Shown piece after piece: positions 58,401-64,000 of a stretch of 64,000 nucleotides of DNA (position 1 is the stretch's first letter; every line of letters begins with the position of its first letter). The position numbers and the translations under genes were made by a program. Under the pieces are notes generated by a model. It was not told the DNA's origin. It saw only the letters and a list, made by a program, of their open reading frames with translations, and searched no databases. The stretch covers positions 40,868,785 to 40,932,784 of the forward strand of contig OZ021721.1 in assembly GCA_963978545.1 (NCBI GenBank), written 5' to 3'. The DNA comes from Linyphia triangularis (taxonomy: Eukaryota > Arthropoda > Arachnida > Araneae > Linyphiidae).

Positions 58401-60640
58401 AACTGAAAAAATTAAACATTAAGTAGGAAATATGAATCATAAAAGTAACTAAATATTTGCAACATGTTCATTGTGTTTTGGCACACTATAGACAGATATT
58501 TAAGACAATGAAAAAAAAGTGATGTGAATAGTGATTCATTAAAATTTCTTGATGTTCATAATATCTATTATTTTTGCAATAGTTTTCTTTTCTAAGGTTC
58601 AAAGCAGAGTGTTTGCAACAAACAACATCTCTTTCCACGCTAGAAATTTAATTTTCTTTTTAAAAAACATTTATCATTATAGTGCTTCCTGGCAGAACCA
58701 TTATTTTCTTATTGCAGTAGGTCTACATTTACTGTGTCACAATATTACAGGATCTCTGCTTAATGTTATTTGTGTAAACACTTTGATTGTTAGAGCAGTT
58801 AGAAATCAGAAGGAAAAAAACATAAAATCGTACATTATCAAATTTAAAAAAATTATTATACTTACCTCGGATGAAAAGTCCGTAATAAGGTCCAGTGAAA
58901 CATCATGCTTTCGATCAGCTCTAGTATCAGACTGAAAGAAAAGAAAAGATAAAAATATATTAAAATTTCATTTTATTTAATTAATATACTTATAAAATAT
59001 TGTCATAGTTACTCTTACAATGCTAAATATGTGATCATGATCAGTAATAAAATCGATTAGTACCACATACATTTGTAAAAGTTTACATAACAATCGGACT
59101 CCTTCCACATCAAAGAGGTTAAACTAATCATGATAAAAATTACCTGAAAGATATTTTAATTTTACTAAAATGGAACTTTAATAATTTAAGGAAAAATATT
59201 CTTTAAAAATTAGGTACTTAGAAAAGACAATGTATAATTTAATCACAATTTAAAAAATTAATTTATCATTAAAAGTCCAAATTCATCAAATCAGCCTGGT
59301 CAGGATATTTAAAATATTATTTTAAATATATTAATACACTCTTCCCAACATTTGAACTTACGTTTAAAGATATTACCAAGACATATCTATAATATTTTTA
59401 GTATTATTATGCGAAGTTCCATAAGAGTGGTAAAAAATAATCAATTTCGGATTTTCCATAGGAAGTTGTTCAAAGAAAAGATACTTACTGTTGTTTCTGC
59501 CCTTTTAAGGTTAGCTGCGAGACATCCGTTTAATTTTATGCAATTATATAAAATACTAGTAGTAAGATCAGGTGTTGCACACAAAGGAACAACTTCAAAA
59601 AATTTAGTGATATTCTAAATCAAGTAACCAAATGGAAAAGTTTCTAGGTTTAGGCAGTATAATTATGATATTTTAGATTAATGATTGAGATTTGAGACGT
59701 ATATTTGAAATTATAAACAATATTTTTTAAAGAAGTGAAAAAGTTCTTGATAGTTGAGAAGTTCTAGGTTAACGTATACTCACATATAAGAAATTATAGA
59801 ACTCTCATAACCAAAGTAAAACAATAAAGTGCCCTTTTAAATTAATAATCAAATTTGAAAGAATGAATATTGAAATGTAAATCCAACATTCCTTAGGTGT
59901 GAAAAGCAAATACTGCTTACACATAAGAGAACATTTCTCTAAGCAATTGATATTAAAGTTTACTATTACTCTAAAAGCTAAAAGTCAACTTTCCAAACTT
60001 TTGAAAAGTGGTCCACGATGAGTTGTTAATTGAACTAGTATTTAAATGTGTGAGTGTGTATAGCAGCTAAACACAATAATATCCTAATGTAAATAACCTG
60101 TTTAATACATAAATATGTACGATACGGGGTCAATCAGACTAGGACGTCACTGCCAATGATAAATATGGCATGAGTGACAAGTTAGTTTGACTTAATTTAC
60201 AATTTGCAAAACAAGAAAAAAAAGCTTCTTATTGACAAGGTACAATGTAGGCTAAAAGACTCATGATTTTTGTCGATAATTTTTACATAACGGGTATTCT
60301 TGGGTTTTGCATGTTAAATTCTACACCAAAGTGCTACAAAGTCTGATTATTGTAATCAGAAAAGCATAAACACTAAAAAAACGGGTATTTTAAAAGTTTA
60401 TAAAAAGAACATAAAGTATAAAAATAAATTGGGGCACAAGGGTCTCAGAAGATTGTTCATTATCCACTCTTGAAAATGATTTTGCGTACATGAGACTTTC
60501 CATAACAAAAATATATGATTTTAATAATTTAGGAAAGAAATGTCACAAAACAAATAAAAAGTCAAAAATCAAAATAGCTTTGTACTTACCCGTCGAATAG
60601 GTGTATCATTAAAATCTAAATCTTCACCAAAATCATCCAT
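45005..60640 (-). CDS. IFT43: Intraflagellar transport protein 43 (IFT-A subunit), complete, nine coding exons
   Basis: IFT43 is a small subunit of the IFT-A complex, which drives retrograde transport and cargo entry in cilia. Joined coding segments are 60640-60590, 58931-58866, 58402-58323, 49971-49936, 49420-49368, 49250-49178, 48087-48012, 46890-46831 and 45139-45005. Every junction has AG acceptor and GT donor and every phase agrees. The total is 630 bases, 209 residues plus stop, close to the ~208 of vertebrate IFT43. Family blocks seen in order are MDDFGEDLDF, ARKTAGWSDG, IPIIPDLDAMKEEELS, ISRIATYQELDSDLSKH, GIDLTLLTKRLLPEHLV and DDETTWTWDTLFADVSS. The middle is poorly conserved, as usual. 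In arthropods the likely sites are sensory neurons and sperm. The start rests on context AAAATGG and overall length. Confidence 0.93.
46831..46890 (-). CDS. IFT43: IFT43 exon with DLTLLTKRLLPE
   Basis: Reads DGIDLTLLTKRLLPEHLVKK, exactly 20 codons in phase 0. The acceptor is attttttcag. The donor is gtacac, weaker than the gene's other donors but with AAG before it. I-D-L-x-L-L-T-K-x-L-x-P-E is a strong family match. Confidence 0.93.
48012..48087 (-). CDS. IFT43: IFT43 exon with the TYQELDSDL block
   Basis: Reads LTISRIATYQELDSDLSKHA then AFQSL, with acceptor ttttttag and donor gtaagt. It matches the conserved V/I-x-T-Y-x-D/E-L-D-x-D-L region of the family. Confidence 0.93.
49178..49250 (-). 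CDS. IFT43: IFT43 exon with the IPIIPDLD signature
   Basis: Reads IPIIPDLDAMKEEELSADIA then KAP with split codons at both ends, acceptor attcatag and donor gtaata. I-P-x-I-P-D-L followed by acidic residues is the most diagnostic IFT43 motif. Confidence 0.93.
49368..49420 (-). CDS. IFT43: IFT43 exon, 53 bases
   Basis: Reads DSPKKEVIMDSTSPVST with split codons at both ends and donor gtaaat. The acceptor is a long pyrimidine run, tttttttag, next to a poly-A run on the plus strand (about 49422-49452). It precedes the conserved IPIIPDLD block. Confidence 0.85.
49936..49971 (-). CDS. IFT43: IFT43 micro-exon, 36 bases
   Basis: Reads SWLRRGSMHFL with split codons at both ends, acceptor tattttccag and donor gtatgt. 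It is supported mainly by splice signals and by being the only bridge found that joins the phase-2 exon on one side to the phase-1 start on the other. It lies 8.3 kb from the previous exon. Confidence 0.72.
50614..50806 (+). repeat. 5' LTR, 193 bp
   Basis: Starts tgtaaagatttatcaaag and ends gaaatcgtcaca, so it has TG...CA ends. It aligns along its full length with the 3' LTR, with substitutions and a short shuffled patch near position 75-95. No standard tRNA primer site could be assigned directly downstream. Confidence 0.93.
51177..52242. mobile_element. 1.05-kb MITE with 8-bp target duplication inside the LTR element
   Basis: The element spans 51185-52234 and is flanked by gcttggcg on both sides (51177-51184 and 52235-52242). 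The ends are inverted: tagacctgaa on the left and ttcaggtcta on the right, with further subterminal similarity (gtagttgccac...caggtcgattaaac against its opposite-strand counterpart). The 8-bp duplication suggests hAT mobilisation, although the TIR does not begin with CAG. It encodes nothing recognisable. Confidence 0.82.
51502..51830. repeat. Diverged tandem duplication (period about 176 bp) in the MITE
   Basis: The block tctgactgcatc...attatttttcttcttgcct...atatattagaacc occurs twice, with ctgactgcatc starting at 51554 and 51730. The copies differ at many positions, so the duplication predates much of the decay. Confidence 0.75.
52834..53512 (+). pseudogene. LTR element gag (decayed)
   Basis: The first part (52834-53022) is a charged coiled-coil-like stretch, EERLGKEENDKQDLLRREER. 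After frame breaks, 53055-53512 reads PKFEEKRDKMGLYLINFERK, then YLLVGLPAEVSNMLAKESPE, YKMNSKKLKQCFYRHKKTTD and LIITEQVKFRVPPEIRKHFL. This is the SCAN-like capsid region typical of this Gypsy group. Stops at about 53010, near 53150 and at 53510 make it non-functional. Confidence 0.85.
53601..53776 (-). mobile_element. tRNA-derived SINE family A, copy 3
   Basis: Almost identical to the copies at 29262 and 30603, with minus-strand box B ggttcgagtcgc. Target duplications are a perfect acctcaggaagg (53589-53600 and 53777-53788). It is inserted in the gag/zinc-knuckle region of the LTR element. Confidence 0.95.
53880..54440 (+). pseudogene. LTR element zinc knuckle and aspartic protease region (decayed)
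   Basis: Across frames 53885-54000 reads FYECGSFSHLKAQCDKL, a CCHC knuckle with its first Cys changed, and then a second degenerate knuckle. From 54009 the protease reads YTSLGKVNGIEMPILQGTGA then SLDLV. Active proteases have D-T/S-G-A here; this copy has G-T-G-A, so the catalytic Asp is gone. A stop at 54201 splits the domain. Confidence 0.8.
54441..54980 (+). pseudogene. LTR element integrase, C-terminal part only
   Basis: The open frame 54231-54980 passes from protease into SPEEFLKEQRKGAELKPLFQ, the segment that normally precedes the integrase zinc finger. It then jumps directly to KERQKLWYDKKTVKIKF, NLVLVVAPSKPNKLSELRVG and NYVIKFAEKENTQVHLNNTL, the integrase C-terminal (GPY/F-like) module. 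The zinc finger and DDE core are deleted near 54650-54675. The frame closes right before RT-edge sequence, placing IN ahead of RT. Confidence 0.8.
54981..55860 (+). pseudogene. LTR element RT edge and RNase H
   Basis: 54990-55255 retains the pre-RT region in broken frames (YSELSDVFRDIK, KANICQTL..NVPTTHRN, MLELKF). The sequence then jumps to the thumb/connection, FLSLAGYYHRYIPNFS, so the RT fingers and palm with its catalytic box are deleted. RNase H follows: FVIQCDASKLRLGVVLSHVN, KYSTTERECAATVYAIQKLR, IIQTDHNPSVWLE, with its D, E and D present. A stop at 55738 ends the open part. Weak similarity continues to about 55860. Confidence 0.85.
56088..56102 (+). promoter_or_regulatory. Polypurine tract of the LTR element
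   Basis: ggaggggaggagca directly precedes the 3' LTR start at 56103. Its position and composition are what plus-strand priming needs in LTR retrotransposons. Confidence 0.8.
56103..56295 (+). repeat. 3' LTR, 193 bp
   Basis: Starts tgtaaagatttatcaaag and ends aaaaatcgtctca. Same length as the 5' LTR. It is followed by acat, the target duplication seen before the 5' LTR. Confidence 0.93.
58323..58402 (-). CDS. IFT43: IFT43 exon with the ARKTAGWSD block
   Basis: Reads FNETTGIQPPPRARKTAGWS then DGTPGK plus two bases. The P-x-R-x-x-x-x-G-W motif is the first well-conserved IFT43 block. Two donors are possible: gtaaaa would put a stop in the next exon, whereas gtatgt at 58322-58317 keeps the frame, so I chose the latter. 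Confidence 0.88.
58866..58931 (-). CDS. IFT43: IFT43 exon, 22 codons
   Basis: Reads SDTRADRKHDVSLDLITDFS then SE, with acceptor tttctttcag and donor gtaagt, phase 0 at both ends. The segment is poorly conserved in the family. It is supported by its splice sites and by phase with its neighbours. Confidence 0.85.
58932..60589. other. IFT43 intron 1 (coding part), nothing recognised
   Basis: A+T-rich intron with no repeats, terminal inverted repeats or exons I can support. The plus-strand open frame at 59352-59618 has no recognised similarity. Confidence 0.5.
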
Positions 60641-60721
60641 TTTTCCGTTTTTTCTTTTATCTTCTAGAGATTTATCTTTATCTGTCTTCTTATCATCTTT
60701 CTTCCGACTTTTTAAAGAAAA
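60590..60721 (-). CDS. IFT43: IFT43 exon with start codon (coding 60640-60590)
   Basis: The coding part reads MDDFGEDLDFNDTPIRR and ends at donor gtaagt. An acceptor, ttattttcag, lies directly above 60721, so 60641-60721 is exon as well and the transcript must begin in an upstream exon. The upstream part stays open and is Lys/Asp-rich (KKDDKKTDKDKSLEDKRKN), so an N-terminal extension cannot be fully excluded. The family length favours the internal ATG. Confidence 0.85.
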
Positions 60722-61554
60722 CTGAAAATAAATATATAATGAAAGACACAATCCATAAAATGAAATGTTTATTGAGAAGCATGCGACTGTCTTAATTTCA
60801 AATTCGATAATATTCATATTTGTACTAACTAAAAAAGATTTAATATTACACGAATTAGGCCCAAAAAAAAAAGTCTCTTTCCTGTAACATAGGCAAAAAT
60901 ATTAGGGTAGGAAGGAAAAAGTTTGTTTAGCAAATACGCAAAAGGAAATATAATTTGAGTATTAATGTTGGAATTAAAATTGATCACAGATGTGAACAGT
61001 GATGTAAAATACTTGGGCATACCTATTTATTTTTACAGGTCAATATCCTGGGTATATACTCGAAATGGGTATATTAGTGAGTATTTATAATTTGTCTTCA
61101 GGTTTAACTGCTTATTAACCTGTATTTTAGAGTTTATTTATGACATATATAATGTCTGAACTGAATAGTATCAGAGATCAAAATAAAAGATTTGATTTTT
61201 TTTTTATAATTATATCAATTATAATTTATCTCTGTTCTCCAAAAAGAAGTTTTTAACTTTTTATTCAAGACACATGTTCTGCTTATCTAGAAGGTATCTG
61301 GGAATAAATAAAGTACATAATTATCAATTTCATTTCTTGACATTTTTATATAGACGCATTATGGGCTTTAGTTCCTTATCTGTACAAATATCGCATGTAG
61401 GTAATACAGTTTTAAATTATCTTTTCAAACCCTCATCATGAACACACAATCTTCAGTACCGCAATAACAACATAAGCATTTTCAGCCAATGTCCGAGCTA
61501 TAATATGGTAGTTCAATAGGAAAAAAACTGAAAATACCCACATTTTCAACTTAC

Positions 61555-61625
61555 CCGCCAGTTCAGCAAGCGCTTAACAAACTATCAATTGATTATTCAA
61601 TAGCTGTGACATTGTAATTAATTAA
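61555..61625 (-). other. Candidate noncoding first exon of IFT43
   Basis: A consensus donor, ggcgg followed by gtaagt, lies at 61554-61549 on the minus strand, 833 bases upstream of the acceptor of the start-codon exon. The sequence above it has no long open frame, so it would be 5' leader. The right boundary is a guess because the transcription start is unknown. Support is one strong splice site plus the need for an upstream exon. Confidence 0.4.
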
Positions 61626-62816
61626 TTGTTTTCAACAGTTCATCCATGAAATTAAAATAGGCAGGGTGCTATTTTCCTAAAAAAGGGCAACCCCTTTTCC
61701 GAGGGCACTTTTATGATAAATTGCAGAAATTTTCAACTGGTTTTCTGCTATAATTTCTAAATTGTTTTATTTTTCCAACACAATAGATATTTTTAAATTA
61801 TTTATTTTTTAAAAAATTAACAATACTCAAAAGGCATAAATCAAAATCTTGCTCTTAAGAGTTAAACTCAAATGATATCCAAATAAAAAAACACCATTCT
61901 ACTTCTGCTGGAATGAGCCAAATAATTTTGTCAATCTATAACAATAAAACAAAGAGTCTATATTATTAGGGAAACGAAAAATTTGCAAACTTGTGCGGGA
62001 CAGCATTTTTTTTAGATATGGGCAAGAAGGGCACTATTCTCAAGGAAAAAAGGCAGTCACGATATTGGCTCTCAAAAAATATCTATGTTCAGCACTATTG
62101 CTTATCTCCTCAAAGGAGAAATTTGGAAAGGAGGAGGTTGGGGGAAGGTGATTTCCACATCTCTCCTTTTATTAGTACTTCTAAGAAGAAATCTGATATC
62201 TCTGAGAAGTTTGACGGGAGGGACTTTATTTTCTATTGGATTCTGAGAAAACATATAGTTTCACTTTTTCTTTACTCTTAACCTTTTCAATTTGTCTACA
62301 TCCTTGCCAATTTCACTCTTGGAAGTTTTTTCTTCATTCTTCTTCTTAATTCGATATTTTTTTCTTATTTTTCTTTGTAATTAAAAAAATTAATGAAAAG
62401 GAGGTTTACAAGCAAGACAAGAAATAAAATGCTGTATATGCAAAGAAGAAATGCCAGAGCAAAATTATTCTACCCATTATATTCAAAAGCATAAAGATGC
62501 AAATAGTAGTTCTGAAAGTAGACATACTGGATGAGCATAAAAATTTGGTTTTATTTTCTAAGCTCAATTAAGTAAGTATATATTAGTTTTAATGAAATAC
62601 CTTTAGTAGCCTAAAATTGTGTTAAAGAAGGAATGTCAGTCTCGCCTTGCCCCATAAACTTTTTGTTTTTATTTTTTCCTCACCACAATTTCTGTGCGAG
62701 TGCTGCTTTTAAGTATATGAACCAAATAATAGTTTCTTTTGTTTTTCCTCCACAATGTAATTTAACGCGCAGACTTACAGGAAATTTTATATAATGATAT
62801 TTGGGTACGTTGGAAG
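61626..62816. other. Upstream of IFT43, nothing recognised
   Basis: Likely promoter side of IFT43 by position, but no core promoter element stands out. The plus-strand open frame at 61991-62281 (96 codons) shows no family motif. The rest is A+T-rich. Confidence 0.35.
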
Positions 62817-64000
62817 CAGGGGCATAGCCAAGATTTTTTTTCGGGGGGGGGCTGAGAAATTATAAATGTCAACTTCGGAAACAATAATTATCATTCAATA
62901 ATTTACAAATCAAAATTAATCAAACTAAAAAAACAAACACTTTTTGGGATTGTAATACTTTTAGCATATATAGCATTCACTGGAAAAAAAATTTATTCGT
63001 TAAATGTAGTGATAATCAAATGACCCTTTCTTTTCACAATCGTGACATTAAGTATTAATATGCATGAATAATATTTGATTAAGAATGCTTTAATGAAACA
63101 CAATAAAAATGCTTTTTAAAATAAGGAAATGAGAAGAAATATCACATTTAAAATAAAGTTTAATAATGGGACAATTGTATTTAATTAAGAGGCATTACAA
63201 AGTTAAATAGAATTTTCTAACAGTTCCACTGCTGGCAAATTTGTTGAGGACCATCTCGTCTGAAACTGAGCATTGCCTATGGATATTCAGCAAAGCCAGT
63301 CCAGTTAAGCGATTTTCGCTTGTCGTACTTCTAAGATAAGTTTTCAATCTCCGAAGAGTAGAAAAACTTCTCTCAGCTGTGGCTGCTGACACTGGCAGAA
63401 TGGATAGGATTTTGAGCGAAACGTATATGCTGGGGAAGATGTTTTGGTCGCATTCATACAGCGACCCAATCGCTGAGTTTGGTAACATTTCGACCGACAT
63501 CCACTTTCTTTTCCACAGCTCCCATTCGCCTTCAATCACATCTTTGTAAGTAGGAAGATCATCTTCATAAAAGGAGATGCATGGTTCAATATCTTGAAAA
63601 CTCTTCCCAACAGCGTGTTGCGGAATAAGGTTTTGCAAGGAAGAAATTGTTTCTTTATGAGGCAAAAAGCGCTCATTTAATGAAGATATCATATCATCTA
63701 AGTAGGGCGTAAAAATTTTTATTCTATAGTATTCTTCAGTTGTTTTGTAGGCTTTTGTAGGTTGTCTGGTAGGAGAATTCTGAAGTGTTTAACAACGTGG
63801 GATCCGAGCAATGTTGAATATGTATACAATGCTACTCTTGGAGGTTGGAGATGGCTGCTAAGAAAGAGCCGGTTTGTGGTTTTCTGGACACCCCTTGTCA
63901 CCTATTGTACTAGTGAACCAGAGTCCCTGGGGGGGGGGGGGGAATCATGGACTAGACAAGTACAATATCCCCCCCCCCTCCCATCCCCAGGACTCTGAAA
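62817..64000 (-). mobile_element. hAT transposon, 3' part, running off the right edge
   Basis: The left terminus is caggggcatagccaagattt followed by T- and G-runs (62817-62856), a typical hAT terminal inverted repeat. The transposase C-terminal end lies 380-960 bases inside, oriented toward this terminus. The other terminus is outside the window. G- and C-runs at about 63930-63942 and 63968-63978 are inside or beyond the element, so its structure there is unclear. Confidence 0.7.
63195..63785 (-). pseudogene. hAT transposase C-terminal region
   Basis: From about 63785 the minus strand reads NSPTRQPTKAYKTTEEYYRI, then KIFTPYLDDMISSLNERF. The 165-codon stretch 63692-63195 ends with SILPVSAATAERSFSTLRRL, then KTYLRSTTSENRLTGLALLN and IHRQ. 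This is the hAT RNase H-fold end and dimerisation domain of the 52-kDa-repressor/ZMYM-like type. The frame is open over this length, making it the best-preserved hAT protein fragment here. Upstream of about 63790 the similarity stops at a possible splice acceptor (cacttcag). Confidence 0.85.

Noticed and set aside
58549..58935. 128-codon plus-strand frame
   Set aside because: It overlaps an IFT43 exon on the other strand, is low-complexity in composition and has no domain match.
61991..62281. 96-codon plus-strand frame
   Set aside because: No motif, splice context or relative recognised. Length alone is not enough in this DNA.
1..64000. Bacterial-type features (operons, CRISPR, ribosome binding sites)
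   Set aside because: Introns, SINEs and LINEs show eukaryotic nuclear DNA. No regularly spaced direct repeats or Shine-Dalgarno-led gene clusters are present.

Overview
This window reads as nuclear DNA from an animal, most likely an arthropod and probably an arachnid. It is strongly A+T-rich and has long introns with GT..AG splice sites. Roughly a quarter to a third consists of recognisable LINE, SINE, LTR, hAT, Tc1 and pogo/Tigger insertions. The arachnid placement is an inference from how the LINE, LTR and SINE families look to me; no search was run. No bacterial-style operons, CRISPR arrays or rRNA genes are visible.

Two host genes can be reconstructed exon by exon, both on the minus strand. 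(1) Acetyl-CoA synthetase (ACSS2-like): five coding exons at 22241-22536, 11980-12071, 5781-5884, 4363-4435 and 1510-1585. They join in phase into the N-terminal third of the enzyme, and the gene continues off the left edge. (2) IFT43, the small subunit of the intraflagellar transport A complex: nine exons from 60640 down to a stop codon at 45005. They join in phase into a complete 209-residue protein. A probable noncoding first exon lies near 61555-61625.

Layout: 1-22536 is ACSS2, with introns holding a CR1-like LINE relic, three SINE copies of one family, a separate tRNA-derived SINE, a ~280-300 bp tandem repeat, hairpins and a recurring 14-mer. About 22.7-45.0 kb is intergenic and transposon-rich. 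It holds hAT fragments, two copies of one hAT-type element (one carrying a Tc1 element), a Jockey-like LINE with RNase H (29.1-35.2 kb) split by a SINE, and a 3.6 kb palindrome (35.66-39.26 kb) whose arms are built of hairpin-bearing monomers around a fragment of an uncharacterised CXC-type protein. 45.0-61.6 kb is IFT43. Its largest intron holds a pogo/Tigger-type element, into which an LTR retrotransposon inserted, into which in turn a MITE and a SINE inserted. 62.8-64.0 kb is the end of a hAT transposon running off the right edge.

The two host genes have unrelated jobs (acetate activation and ciliary transport) and show no sign of working together. Most of the rest is layered, decayed mobile DNA. 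Target-site duplications and terminal repeats allow several insertions to be bounded to the base.
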